Positions 24,821 through 33,699 of a stretch of 64,000 nt of DNA are shown here, piece after piece. Numbering within the stretch: the stretch's first letter is position 1; each line of letters starts with the position of its first letter. Position numbers and translations under genes: made by a program. The notes under the pieces were generated by a model that was not told the origin of the DNA, searched no databases, and saw only the letters and a program-made list of their open reading frames with translations. Origin of the DNA: Azonexus hydrophilus (GTDB lineage: Bacteria; Pseudomonadota; Gammaproteobacteria; Burkholderiales; Rhodocyclaceae). The stretch lies in contig NZ_MTHD01000001.1 in NCBI RefSeq assembly GCF_001956855.1, positions 124,001 through 188,000 on the forward strand, given 5' to 3'.

Positions 24821-26694
24821 TCATCGGCACCGCCGGTCACATCGACCACGGCAAGACGACGCTGGTCAAGGCGCTGACCGGCGTCGACTGTGACCGCCTG
24901 AAGGAAGAGAAGGCGCGCGGCATCACCGTCGATCTCGGCTACGCCTACACGCCTACGCTCGGCTTCATCGACGTGCCGGGGCACGAGAAGCTGGTGCACA
25001 ACATGCTCGCCGGCGCCACCGGCATCGACTTCGCGCTGCTGGTGATCGCCGCCGACGACGGGCCGATGCCGCAGACCCGCGAGCACCTGGAGATCGTCGA
25101 ACTGCTCGGCATCCGCCAGGGGGCGGTGGCGCTGACCAAGACCGACTGTGTCACGGTCGACCGCGTAGAAACGGCAAAAAGCGAAATCGAAGCCTTGCTC
25201 GCGGATACCGCGTTCGCCGGTGCGCCGGTGTTTCCGGTCGCCGCAGTCAGCGGCGAGGGCATTGGCGAACTGCGCACCCATCTGGAAAACGCCGCCGCCG
25301 CCAGCGGCGCACACGAGTCGGCCGGGGGGTTCCGGCTGGCCGTGGACCGTTGTTTCACTCTGTCCGGTGCCGGCACCGTCGTCACCGGCACGGCGTTTGC
25401 CGGCAGCGTTCGTGTCGGCGATCAGCTGCTGCTGTCGCCCAGCGGCAAGCCGGTGCGCGTACGCAGCCTGCGCGTTCAGGATGCGCAGGCCGAATCCGGC
25501 CAGGCCGGGCAGCGCATCGCGCTGGCGCTGGCCGGTATCGAGAAAGGCGAAGTCGAGCGCGGCCAGTGGCTGCTGGCACCGGCACTGCACCGGCCGCTGC
25601 GCCGTTTCGATGCGAAGCTGCGGGTGCTCGCTGGGCAGCCGGCGCTGAAGCACTGGACACAGGTGCACCTGCACCTCGGCGCCATTGACGTGCCGGCACG
25701 GGTGGCGTTGCTTGGCGCCGACGAAATCCCCCCGGGCGGCGAAAATTGGGCGCAAATCCAGGTTGACCGCGATATCGGCACACTGGCCGGCGACCGCTTC
25801 ATCCTGCGCGATGCCGCCGCCCGTCACACCATCGCTGGCGGCACGGTGCTCGACATCACGCCGCCGACGCGGCGCAAGTCCAGCCCGGAACGCCTGGCGA
25901 TGCTGGCGGCGCTGGCTGACTCCGATCCGGCGGTGGCATTGGCACTGGCCGCGCAACAGCAGCCGGCCGGCGTCGACCTGGCGGCGTATGCGCTCAACCG
26001 CAATCTCGATGCGGCGGTGATGAGCGCGCTGTGCGCACGGCTGGCACTGCGCGTCGTCGGCGATACGGCCTTCGCGCCGGCTGGCTGGCAGGCGCTGGGT
26101 GAGCGCTTGCTCGCTGCGCTGGCAGCGGAACACGAGCGGGCGCCCGACCTCACCGGCGTCGAGCGCGACCGCCTGCGCCGGCTGACGCTGCCGACGCTGG
26201 CCCGTCCTGCCTTCGACGCGCTGCTCGGCGAACGCCTGGCCAGCGGCGAGGTAGCCCAGAGCAATGCCTGGCTGCACCTGCCCGGCCATCGCGTCGAACT
26301 CGCCGCCGCCGACCGCGACCTGTGGCAGACGCTGCTGCCGCTGCTCGCCGCCGAGCCGTACAACCCGCCGCGTGTACGCGACGTGGCCAGGGCCACCGGC
26401 ATCGCCGAGGACACCGTGCGTGCGCTGTTCAAGCGCATCGCCCGCCACGGCGAAGCCTGGCCGGTGGCGCAGGATCATTATTTCACCGCTGCCGCCATTG
26501 CCGACCTGGCCCAGCGCGTTGCCCTGTTGAATGCGCGCGATGGCTGTGCCCGCGCTGCCCCGTTGCGCGACGAGATCGGCGGCGGGCGAAAAGTCGCCAT
26601 CCACATCCTCGAATTCTTCGACCGCATCGGCTACACTCGCCGGGTGCGCGACACCCATGTGTTGCGCGGCACCCCGGAGCAATTCGGATCATGA
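24817..26694 (+). CDS. selB: selenocysteine-specific translation elongation factor
   Basis: This 625-residue GTPase starts at the ATG overlapping the previous stop. G1 is [14 protein letters not shown]2 [13 protein letters not shown]3 DVPGHEKL and G4 region TKTDCV. After the EF-Tu-like domains come four winged-helix repeats (from about residue 370), ending in [16 protein letters not shown], which bind the SECIS RNA. SelB carries Sec-tRNA(Sec) to the ribosome at the UGA of the formate dehydrogenase gene. tRNA-Sec follows 5 bp after its stop, and a motif of the dispersed TGCGGTCRA family lies inside it. Confidence 0.97.
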   Translation: MIIGTAGHIDHGKTTLVKALTGVDCDRLKEEKARGITVDLGYAYTPTLGFIDVPGHEKLVHNMLAGATGIDFALLVIAADDGPMPQTREHLEIVELLGIRQGAVALTKTDCVTVDRVETAKSEIEALLADTAFAGAPVFPVAAVSGEGIGELRTHLENAAAASGAHESAGGFRLAVDRCFTLSGAGTVVTGTAFAGSVRVGDQLLLSPSGKPVRVRSLRVQDAQAESGQAGQRIALALAGIEKGEVERGQWLLAPALHRPLRRFDAKLRVLAGQPALKHWTQVHLHLGAIDVPARVALLGADEIPPGGENWAQIQVDRDIGTLAGDRFILRDAAARHTIAGGTVLDITPPTRRKSSPERLAMLAALADSDPAVALALAAQQQPAGVDLAAYALNRNLDAAVMSALCARLALRVVGDTAFAPAGWQALGERLLAALAAEHERAPDLTGVERDRLRRLTLPTLARPAFDALLGERLASGEVAQSNAWLHLPGHRVELAAADRDLWQTLLPLLAAEPYNPPRVRDVARATGIAEDTVRALFKRIARHGEAWPVAQDHYFTAAAIADLAQRVALLNARDGCARAAPLRDEIGGGRKVAIHILEFFDRIGYTRRVRDTHVLRGTPEQFGS

Positions 26695-26699
26695 ACAAC

Positions 26700-26795
26700 G
26701 GAAGGAATCGTTCCCCGGTGGGGCGGCCGGTCTTCAAAACCGGCAGGGCCTGTCAGACAGGCTTGGGTAGGTTCGACTCCTGCTTCCTTCCGCCA
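26700..26795 (+). tRNA. selC: tRNA-Sec (anticodon UCA)
   Basis: The 96-nt sequence includes an encoded CCA end. The acceptor stem is 8 bp (GGAAGGAA with TTCCTTCC), longer than in ordinary tRNAs, as in bacterial tRNA-Sec. The anticodon stem CCGGT/ACCGG holds the loop CTTCAAA with anticodon TCA at 26734-26736. A long variable arm (GGGCCTGTCAGACAGGCTT) and a T-loop GTTCGACTC complete it. It follows selB by 5 bp, probably in one transcript. The ORF of the convergent diguanylate cyclase overlaps its 3' half. Confidence 0.97.
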
Positions 26796-29206
26796 GCCAC
26801 GTCCGCGATCCGGATGCGGTTCCGGCCGTCACGCTTGGCTGCATAAAGCGCATCGTCGGCACGGGACAGTGCCGTTTCCGAATTTGCGTCATCGACCTGT
26901 AGCACCGTGATGCCGATGCTGACCGTGATGTTTACCGTGTGTCCGTCGTATTCGATCGGAGAGTTCGCGATTTTTGCGCGCAGACGTTCGGCGAATATTT
27001 CTGCGGTAATCAGATCGGCATCCAGCAACAGGATCGCAAATTCCTCGCCACCCAGACGTCCGGCCGTGTCGATCTTGCGTAACTCGCCTTGCAGCGTGCC
27101 GGCAGCGTGTTTCAGTACAGCATCGCCGGCAGCGTGACCGAGGCGGTCGTTGACGCGCTTGAAATGATCCAGGTCGAGCATCAGTACGGCAGCACGGGTG
27201 ATATCGACGCGTTTCAGGCGAGCCAGTTCGCTGTCCATTTGTTTCATGAAATAGCGACGGTTGAACAGCCCGGTCAGGAAATCCGTGGTGGCCATGGCGA
27301 CCAGTTCGGCCTCGAGCCGTTTGCTTTCAGCGAAATCCCAGGCCAGATCGGCAAGCAGGGAAACCACCTGCACGTCGTCGTCGGTATACGGTGTTGGTTT
27401 GTTGCCGACTCCCAGAATCGCCACGATGAGGCCCTTGCGGAAAACCGGGACGACCATTTCACGCAGAAGTGCGGCATGGCCTGGCGGTAGTCCGCGTTTG
27501 TTTTCCTGAGTCGCGTAGTCGTTGTGGATGACCGGGCGACGCAGATGAACGGCTTCGACCCAGATTCCGGCATCGTCTACGTTGTAATGACGACCGGCCC
27601 CCTCGGCCTTGCAATATTCGCGCTGGGTCCGCGTTGACCAGGTTTGCAAGGTGAGTGTTTTCTGGTCGGCTTCAAGAAAATGGTAAAAGCCGATGGTGCT
27701 TTCCGTGAGGCTGCCAACTTCATCGAGCGTTGCCGTGAGCAACTCATTCATGCTGTGTTCGGCTGCGAATTCCATCAGTCGCATCCGTGCCGCCCGGATA
27801 TCGCGCGTCCGTTTCTGCTCGGTGATGTCTTCCCCGATGGCCTGCAGGTGAGTCAGTTTGCCGGTGCTGTCGAAAAAGGCACGGTCAGTCCATTGCGTCC
27901 AGCGCATTTGTCCATTTTTCCCCTTCGCACGATGTTGACCGTGCACGGCGACGGGGTTTTCCGACGTCAGGGCCGCAATACGTGTCTTTATCTGTTCCTT
28001 GTCCGATTCGTTCGGGATGAAGTCCAGGCGTTGCTTACCGGTGATTTCACTAGCCGGAACCCCAAGAAAGGCGGCATACGCGGTGTTGCCGAAGATGATG
28101 CGCGTGTCTGGCAAATAACGCACAACCAGCATCGGGGTGTCTTCAACCAGTTCATGGTAAAGCGCTTCCTGATGGGCAATGTGTTCGCTGGTCTTCTGCT
28201 GGTTCAACCAGGCACGGTACTGAACATGGGTTGCGTAAATGGAGGCCAGGAGAAACAACAACGCGATACCGGCCAGTTTCAGTGAATCGTCGCGCCAGGG
28301 TTGCAGATAGTCGGAAGGAGACAGACCAACAGAAATGTAGAGGGGCAGGTCTTGCAGCTTGTGGAAGGTGACGGTGCGTTCCAGGTGGTCCGGGTCCTTG
28401 TCGCGAAAGGTCGCCTGGGTTTTTCCGCTGGTGAAAAGTGCCAGCTTCTCGGGCCCGACGTCCTTGTTGCCGATGGTGCGGTGCATGGTGTCAGGTTCGG
28501 GATACCGGGCAATCAAGCCCAGGCCCTCTTCCCGCAGGGTGACCTTGCCTCCGGGGCCAAGATTGAGGGAAGAGAACTGCTCGGAGATGAAATCCAGCGT
28601 GAGTGCCGCAAAAATCATTCCGTCGAAGCCACCCTCGGGGTGGTTGACGCGACGCGCCAGAACGATCACCCATTTGTTGTTGATGCGGCTGATTTGCGGT
28701 TTGGAAATCAGCAATTCTGCTGTCGGATCGTTCTTCAAGCGAATGAAGTGCGGGCGGTCAGACAAGTTCGTGCTGGCGCTATTGAGCACATCGTGCCCGG
28801 CGAGTAGCAAGCCGTTCTTGTCGGTCAACCGGATGGCGTCAACTTCGGGTAGCCGGGCCCGAATCTGCTCGATATGCCCGTTCATCAGCGTTGGATTCTT
28901 GCGGTGCTCCGAATAATGGATTCTGTCGATGTCGAGCAGTGCCAGCAAGGAAACGTCAATGCGCCGGATACTGTTGATCAGATTGTTTTCGAGGGCCTGA
29001 GCGAGATTCTGCGTGGTGATTTCTGCTCGTTCCTGGTGCTGACGGTAACCGAGATAGGCTGATGTTGCGGTCAGTAGGATGACGAACAGATTGATCAGTA
29101 GAACAGTACTTGCCAGTCGTAATTTGTAGTTCATCGAGGTTCTGGCAAGTTTGCCGTTTCGGGCACCAGATTTTATTGACCAGCGATTGAAATGTCTGTC
29201 AGTCAT
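26753..29206 (-). CDS. membrane diguanylate cyclase with cache, PAS, GAF and GGDEF domains
   Basis: The 817-residue ORF has a first TM (STVLLINLFVILLTATSAYLG), a periplasmic double-cache-like sensor up to about residue 305, a second TM (LAGIALLFLLASIYA), a PAS domain (about 335-460), a GAF domain (about 475-630) and a GGDEF domain. The active site is GGEEF, with an inhibitory RxxD site (RKID) just before it, so it should make cyclic di-GMP under product control. No EAL domain follows. The start at 29206 has AGGA before it; Met25 (29134) is an alternative. The last 14 codons run through the antisense of tRNA-Sec. Confidence 0.92.
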   Translation of the reverse strand: MTDRHFNRWSIKSGARNGKLARTSMNYKLRLASTVLLINLFVILLTATSAYLGYRQHQERAEITTQNLAQALENNLINSIRRIDVSLLALLDIDRIHYSEHRKNPTLMNGHIEQIRARLPEVDAIRLTDKNGLLLAGHDVLNSASTNLSDRPHFIRLKNDPTAELLISKPQISRINNKWVIVLARRVNHPEGGFDGMIFAALTLDFISEQFSSLNLGPGGKVTLREEGLGLIARYPEPDTMHRTIGNKDVGPEKLALFTSGKTQATFRDKDPDHLERTVTFHKLQDLPLYISVGLSPSDYLQPWRDDSLKLAGIALLFLLASIYATHVQYRAWLNQQKTSEHIAHQEALYHELVEDTPMLVVRYLPDTRIIFGNTAYAAFLGVPASEITGKQRLDFIPNESDKEQIKTRIAALTSENPVAVHGQHRAKGKNGQMRWTQWTDRAFFDSTGKLTHLQAIGEDITEQKRTRDIRAARMRLMEFAAEHSMNELLTATLDEVGSLTESTIGFYHFLEADQKTLTLQTWSTRTQREYCKAEGAGRHYNVDDAGIWVEAVHLRRPVIHNDYATQENKRGLPPGHAALLREMVVPVFRKGLIVAILGVGNKPTPYTDDDVQVVSLLADLAWDFAESKRLEAELVAMATTDFLTGLFNRRYFMKQMDSELARLKRVDITRAAVLMLDLDHFKRVNDRLGHAAGDAVLKHAAGTLQGELRKIDTAGRLGGEEFAILLLDADLITAEIFAERLRAKIANSPIEYDGHTVNITVSIGITVLQVDDANSETALSRADDALYAAKRDGRNRIRIADVAGGRKQESNLPKPV

Positions 29207-29260
29207 GTCCTACGTAGGCCAAAAGGAGTAGGATTTTCAATAAGGAGGCGAACGAAAAAC

Positions 29261-30067
29261 ATGGGAAAACATGAAGCCGATGTCGGATGTTCGTTGTCCA
29301 GGGCAAATGAACGCGCCGCCCGGGCGCTGGATGAGATTGACGCGAATGTTGCGGTTCTCAACCGGGAAGGGGTAATTATTGCGACCAACCGAACATGGCG
29401 TGAATTTGCTGCAGCCAATCGACTGGCTGATGGTTCGTTACCGAAAAATGCCGATATTGGCAGCAATTATCTCGATATTTGCCTGTCTGCGACGGGGCCG
29501 GTTACGGAGTGCGCACGAGCAGTCCATGCGGGCATAAGGGCTGTCCTGAATGGGCGGCGCAGCAGTTATTGCCAAGAGTATCCATGCCATGCCCCAACCA
29601 GGCAGCGTTGGTTCTCGATGACTGTAAAACCTGTCCGGCGCTCCAGTCCCAGAGAAGTCGTCGTGATCCATGTTGATGTCACGGATCGCTACCAGGCTGA
29701 AATTGCGGCGCAGGCCAAGCAGGCTGCACTCTCTGCCGCGCTCGCGGAATTGCATGCGATGGCCGGAAAGATTCGGCACTCGGTGGTGAAGGCGTCAATG
29801 CGCCAGCATGAGCCGCTCATTCCGCATCTAGATAAAACCAGTCGTGAGCACCTCAGTCAGCGCCTCGCTTCGCTATCAAAGCGGGAAATGGAGGTCTTCA
29901 TGGCACTGGCGCACGGCGAACGCAACACTGAAATTGCCGGGCGATTGCAACTCAGCAACAAGAGCATCTCCACCTATCGAGCACGGGTTCTGGAAAAGCT
30001 GTGTGTCGACAACAATGCTCAGTTGGTGAGGCTTTCTTCCGAAGCTGGTCTGATTGCTGCAGAGTAA
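29261..30067 (+). CDS. PAS domain LuxR-type transcriptional regulator
   Basis: This 268-residue protein starts at 29261 after AAGGAGG. The N-terminal half is a PAS-like sensor (ANVAVLNREGVIIATNRTWREFA) with a later stretch ending VVVIHVDVTDRYQAE. After a short coiled region comes a LuxR/GerE HTH: LSKREMEVFMALAHGERNTEIAGRLQLSNKSISTYRARVLEK, which is typical of NarL/FixJ output domains. No receiver domain is present. It is divergent from the diguanylate cyclase gene with only 54 bp between them, in which CCTACGTAGG at 29209-29218 is a perfect palindrome. Its target is unknown. Confidence 0.85.
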   Translation: MGKHEADVGCSLSRANERAARALDEIDANVAVLNREGVIIATNRTWREFAAANRLADGSLPKNADIGSNYLDICLSATGPVTECARAVHAGIRAVLNGRRSSYCQEYPCHAPTRQRWFSMTVKPVRRSSPREVVVIHVDVTDRYQAEIAAQAKQAALSAALAELHAMAGKIRHSVVKASMRQHEPLIPHLDKTSREHLSQRLASLSKREMEVFMALAHGERNTEIAGRLQLSNKSISTYRARVLEKLCVDNNAQLVRLSSEAGLIAAE

Positions 30068-30149
30068 TTAAACTCTTCGCTTGTACGGGCAAAGCCGGTT
30101 CTGACTGACCGGCCGAAATTGCTCCTTGTCGTTATGTGAAGTCTTGCCC

Positions 30150-30584
30150 ATGCCCCACACCCCATTCTCCGGCTCTATCCCCGACGACCTGCTGTACTAC
30201 CCGGACCACGACATGTGGGTGCGTGAGTTGCCGGGCGGCGAGGTGCTGATCGGGGCGACGGCGTTCGGGATTTTTCTGGCTGGCGAGATCATTGCCTTCA
30301 CCAGCAAGCCGAAGGGCGCCGAGGTGGCGCGGGGGCGGGGGATGGGGACGGTTGAGTGCCGCAAGACGGTGCTCGCGCTGCATGCGCCGGTTTCCTTCAC
30401 GCTGCTTGAAGGTAACGAGGCGGCCGAGGAGCGGCCGAAACGGGTCAATCTCGATCCGTACGGAGAGGGCTGGATGGCGCGTGGACGGCCGACGGACTGG
30501 GCGGCCGAGCGCGGTCTGCTGATTGATGCTGCGGCCTACCGGGCGCATGTGCTGAAGATCGAACCGGAGGCGAATTTTGTCTGA
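30150..30584 (+). CDS. glycine cleavage H-like lipoyl domain protein
   Basis: This 144-residue protein shares the H-protein core: LIGATAFGIFLAGEIIAF, TVECRKTVLALHAPVSFTLLEGN and RVNLDPYGEGWM. Lys72 in ECRKT occupies the lipoylation site. It differs from true GcvH in the MPHTPFSGSIPDDLLYYPDHDMWVR opening and a C-terminal extension, and no gcvT or gcvP is near. It is followed by a DsrE-like gene and mobA with overlaps. A specialised lipoate carrier, as in LbpA of sulfur oxidation, is an alternative to glycine cleavage; this is inference. Confidence 0.82.
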   Translation: MPHTPFSGSIPDDLLYYPDHDMWVRELPGGEVLIGATAFGIFLAGEIIAFTSKPKGAEVARGRGMGTVECRKTVLALHAPVSFTLLEGNEAAEERPKRVNLDPYGEGWMARGRPTDWAAERGLLIDAAAYRAHVLKIEPEANFV

Positions 30585-30951
30585 GCGGCTGGCGATCCTG
30601 ATCCTGAACCCGACGCCGGCCTATCCGGAATGCGTGGTGACACCGCTGGTGCATGCGCTGGCGGCGCGGGCGCTGGATGCCGAGGTGGAGATCCATTTCG
30701 CCGGTCCGGCCGTGCGCTGGCTGGTCGAGGGTGTGGCGGCAGCGGCCTGGCCGACCGCGACCCGGGAAAAGTCGGTGGCGGCGTTCCTAGGTGAGGTGCT
30801 GGCGGCCGGCGTGCCGCTGTTCGCCTGCGGCATGGCGCGGGCGGCCTGGGTGGCGGCGGATGAAACCTTGCTGGCGCAGGCCGGCGCGGCCGGGGCGACA
30901 GCCTTTGTCGCGCGCACGCTCGATCCGGCGTGGCGGACGCTGGTCTACTGA
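30577..30951 (+). CDS. DsrE-like small protein
   Basis: The TTG start at 30577 follows CGGAGG and overlaps the GcvH-like gene by 8 bp; the stop overlaps the mobA start (TGATG). The 124-residue product has a DsrE-like pattern: LAILILNPTPAYPECVVTPLVHALAARAL, VEIHFAGPAVRWLV and VPLFACGMARAAWV. A single Cys in LFACGMARA lies where DsrE-family proteins often carry a reactive cysteine. It could relay sulfur between the lipoyl protein and a cofactor enzyme, but this has no direct evidence. Confidence 0.72.
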   Translation: MSERLAILILNPTPAYPECVVTPLVHALAARALDAEVEIHFAGPAVRWLVEGVAAAAWPTATREKSVAAFLGEVLAAGVPLFACGMARAAWVAADETLLAQAGAAGATAFVARTLDPAWRTLVY

Positions 30952-31541
30952 TGGCGCGCGAACAGATCACCGGTGTCGTGCTCGCCGGCGGCCTGGGCCG
31001 GCGCATGGGCGGCGTGGACAAGGGCCTGCAGGAACTGCGCGGGCGACCGCTGGCGGCCTGGGTGATCGAGCGTCTGGCGCCGCAGGTCGGGCTGCTGCTG
31101 GTCAATGCCAACCAGAATGCCGATGCCTATGCCGCTTTCGGTCATCCGGTCGTGGCCGATGCCATTCCCGATTTTGCCGGGCCGCTGGCCGGGCTGCACG
31201 CGGCGCTGTCGGCGGCGCGGACGCCGTATGTCGCGACGGCTCCCTGCGATTCGCCTTTTCTTCCGGTCGACCTGGTTTTTCGCCTGTTTTCGGCGTTGAC
31301 CGCAGCCAACGCCGAGATTGCCGTGGCGCGTACCGGCGATCAGCCGCATCCGGTGTTCTGCCTGTGCCGGCACGAGGTCCTGCCGCACCTGACGGCTTAC
31401 CTGGCGGCCGGCGAGCGCAAGTTCGAGCGCTGGTATTCGACGCTGGCCAGCGTCGAGGTGGCTTTCGATGATCAGCCCGAGGCTTTCGAGAACATCAATA
31501 CCCGCGAGGAACTCGCGCGGTTTTCCGGACGCTCCGGCTAA
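30951..31541 (+). CDS. mobA: molybdenum cofactor guanylyltransferase
   Basis: This 196-residue enzyme attaches GMP to molybdopterin to make MGD, the form used by formate dehydrogenases. Signature motifs are VVLAGGLGRRMGGVDKGLQEL (GTP-binding), PDFAGPLAGLHAAL, ATAPCDSPFLP and FENINTREEL at the end. The ATG overlaps the previous stop. It ends by overlapping the convergent lipoprotein gene by 4 bp. Its position downstream of GcvH-like and DsrE-like genes suggests a cofactor-maturation operon. Confidence 0.94.
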   Translation: MAREQITGVVLAGGLGRRMGGVDKGLQELRGRPLAAWVIERLAPQVGLLLVNANQNADAYAAFGHPVVADAIPDFAGPLAGLHAALSAARTPYVATAPCDSPFLPVDLVFRLFSALTAANAEIAVARTGDQPHPVFCLCRHEVLPHLTAYLAAGERKFERWYSTLASVEVAFDDQPEAFENINTREELARFSGRSG

Positions 31542-32032
31542 GCCTTTGGTTCGATGCGCTTGGAGCTTTTCTTGACCGCCCCGTGACCGGTATCGAAATG
31601 CACCATGAAGTAGGTTTCGTCGAAGGGCATTTCGCCTTCGATGTGCCACTCCCAGATTTCCTCGCGGAGATTGGCGAAAACCCGTTTTCTGGCCGGTTGA
31701 CCGTAGAGTCGACGGACCTCGTCCTTGCTCATGCCGGGACGGAGCAGGCCGTAGCTGGCTTCGTTGAGCACCTGGTCGAGGCGGCTGACGATTTCCTGGC
31801 GGTCGAAGCTGATCATGTAGCAGTGCACACCGGCCGGCTGGCGACTGTATTCCCAGGTGGCGGTGCCGTCGTCGTTCCAGTGGATGAACCCCGGTTCGCC
31901 CATGCGGCTGCGGACTTCGGCCTGGGTCGTGATGCCCGGCTTTATTTCCGGCAGATTGACGATGTCGCAGGCCGGCAGCAGCGTGGCAGCGAAGGCGGAG
32001 AGGGCGGCGGCGATCCAGGCGGGCAGTTTCAT
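31538..32032 (-). CDS. BamE/OmlA-like outer-membrane lipoprotein
   Basis: This 164-residue lipoprotein has signal peptide MKLPAWIAAALSAFAATLLPAC, with the lipobox LLPAC placing the lipidated cysteine at residue 22. Two copies of the SmpA/OmlA motif follow: IKPGITTQAEVRSRMGEPGF and LRPGMSKDEVRRLYGQPAR. BamE helps fold outer-membrane proteins; this duplicated form is a relative whose own role is unknown. It is convergent to mobA and divergent from the rhodanese gene. Confidence 0.82.
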   Translation of the reverse strand: MKLPAWIAAALSAFAATLLPACDIVNLPEIKPGITTQAEVRSRMGEPGFIHWNDDGTATWEYSRQPAGVHCYMISFDRQEIVSRLDQVLNEASYGLLRPGMSKDEVRRLYGQPARKRVFANLREEIWEWHIEGEMPFDETYFMVHFDTGHGAVKKSSKRIEPKA

Positions 32033-32123
32033 GCGGGCTCCGTGGGCGGTTCGGCTGGCAAGTTTACGCTTTTCGCCGGCTTGCTTTCATAATATCGATC
32101 CATTCAAATTTTCCCATACACCG

Positions 32124-32516
32124 ATGCAGCATCTCGATCCCCTTGCCGCCCATGCCTTCCTGCAACAGACGCCGGCAGCCGTCCTGGTCGATTGCCGGAC
32201 GGAGATCGAGCACATGTACGTCGGTCATCCGGTCGGGGCCGAGCATGTCGCCTGGCAGGAGGCGCCGGACTGGGAGATCGACCCGCATTTCGCCGTCAAC
32301 GTGAAACGCTTGGTCAAGGGCGACCTGACGCGGCCGGTGGTGCTCATCTGCCGCAGCGGTAGCCGTTCCATTTTTGCCGGCGAGGCGCTGGAGAATGCCG
32401 GCTTCCAGACGGTGATCAATGTCGTCGAAGGTTTCGAGGGCGCGCTCGACGACAACTTCCACCGTGGCACGCTGGGTGGCTGGCGCTTTCGCGGTCTACC
32501 CTGGCAGCAATCGTAA
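32124..32516 (+). CDS. rhodanese-like sulfurtransferase
   Basis: This 130-residue single-domain protein reads AVLVDCRTEIEHMYVGHPVGAEHV and then LICRSGSRSIFAGEALENAGF, where Cys in CRSGSRS is the catalytic residue, and ends GFEGALDDNF. Rhodanese domains transfer sulfane sulfur from thiosulfate or a persulfide to an acceptor. It lies alone with its own upstream region, and its last 21 bp overlap the convergent MFS gene. The physiological acceptor is unknown. Confidence 0.9.
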   Translation: MQHLDPLAAHAFLQQTPAAVLVDCRTEIEHMYVGHPVGAEHVAWQEAPDWEIDPHFAVNVKRLVKGDLTRPVVLICRSGSRSIFAGEALENAGFQTVINVVEGFEGALDDNFHRGTLGGWRFRGLPWQQS

Positions 32517-33695
32517 TTTGCGGTGGGCGAGGGCGGCCAGTCCGCCGGTCGCCATCAGGCAGGCCATGCCAAAGGCCAGGCTGAGGGTCGAGCCCCACAG
32601 CGCCGGCGCGATCAATGCCGCCGCGATGCCGTTGAATCCGGACTGGAAGAAGGTCTGGCACGAGGCGGCGAGGCCGCGTTGTTCAGGAAATGGATCGAGT
32701 GCGAACAGCGTCAGGTTGGGCATCGCCAGCGACATGCCGACGGTGTAGACAAACAGCGGTGCAACGCTCCACGGCAGTCCCGGCGGCAAGCTCAGGTTGA
32801 GCGCCAGATTGAGCATGGCGGCGCTGGCCATGACGCCATAGCCGAGGGCAATGGCCTGCCCGGGTGTACGTTTGCCGGCCAGCCGGCCCGATAGCCAGGA
32901 GCCGCTCATCAGCCCCAGCATCGCCGGGCCGAACAGCCACAGGAAAGCGGTTTCCGGCAGGCCGAGATGGCGCATCAGGAACACCGGCGCCGACAGCACG
33001 TAGATGAAGAAGCCGCCGAAATTCAGCGCCAGTGCGGCGCAGGCGAGAAGGAAGCGGGGCGAACTGAAGACCTTGCGGTAGGCGGCGACCAGGTAGCCGG
33101 GGCGCAGCGACTGGCGTTTTTCCGGCGGCAGCGTCTCCGGCAGCAGTTTCAGGCAGGCCAGCCACAATGCCGCGGTCAACAGCACCAGAAATGCAAAAAT
33201 CGAACGCCAGCCGAACCAGGTCTGCAGCCAGCCGCCGATCACCGGGGCAATGGCCGGTGCCAGCGCGAACATCATCGTGATCTGTGCTATCAGGCGCTGG
33301 GCGTCGGCGCCGTCGTACAGGTCGCGGACGATGGCCCGGCTGATGACGATGCCGGCACCGGCGGTGACGCCCTGCATCGCCCGCCAGAACCACAATTGCC
33401 CGATGCTGGTGGCGAACAGGCAGCCGGCCGAGGCGACGCCGAACAGGATCAGTGCGCCGAGAATGACTCGGCGCCGGCCGAAACGGTCGGCAATGGCACC
33501 GTGCCACAAGGTCATCGCGGCAAAGGAAAAGAGGTAGGCGGAGAGTGTCTGCTGGACTTCCAGAGGCGTCGCGCCAAGGCTGTGCGCAATGTCCGGGAAG
33601 GACGGCAGATAGGTGTCAATGGAGAATGGCCCAAGCGCCGAGAGGCAGGCGAGCAGCAACGCAATGCCGCGGGTACTGCGAGTGGAATGGGTCAT
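32496..33695 (-). CDS. Bcr/CflA-family drug efflux MFS transporter
   Basis: This 399-residue membrane protein has 12 predicted helices and starts at 33695 (MTHSTRSTRGIALLLACL). Family features are GPFSIDTYLPSFPDIAHSLGA at the start, the loop motif GAIADRFGRRRVIL and ITMMFALAPAIAPVIGGWL. Proteins of this group expel bicyclomycin, chloramphenicol and other small molecules by proton antiport. The substrate here is unknown. The ComM gene is 4 bp upstream in the same direction. Confidence 0.92.
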   Translation of the reverse strand: MTHSTRSTRGIALLLACLSALGPFSIDTYLPSFPDIAHSLGATPLEVQQTLSAYLFSFAAMTLWHGAIADRFGRRRVILGALILFGVASAGCLFATSIGQLWFWRAMQGVTAGAGIVISRAIVRDLYDGADAQRLIAQITMMFALAPAIAPVIGGWLQTWFGWRSIFAFLVLLTAALWLACLKLLPETLPPEKRQSLRPGYLVAAYRKVFSSPRFLLACAALALNFGGFFIYVLSAPVFLMRHLGLPETAFLWLFGPAMLGLMSGSWLSGRLAGKRTPGQAIALGYGVMASAAMLNLALNLSLPPGLPWSVAPLFVYTVGMSLAMPNLTLFALDPFPEQRGLAASCQTFFQSGFNGIAAALIAPALWGSTLSLAFGMACLMATGGLAALAHRKLRLLPG

Positions 33696-33699
33696 GGTT

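Noticed and set aside
24781..26682. Minus-strand open frame of about 633 codons opposite selB
   Set aside because: SelB on the plus strand has complete GTPase motifs and fits its neighbours. The opposite frame is an antisense artefact.
30150..30584. Genuine glycine cleavage H protein
   Set aside because: No gcvT or gcvP is near, the protein differs at its N terminus and has a C-terminal extension, and its operon is with DsrE-like and MobA genes. A GcvH-like role is kept as the call instead.
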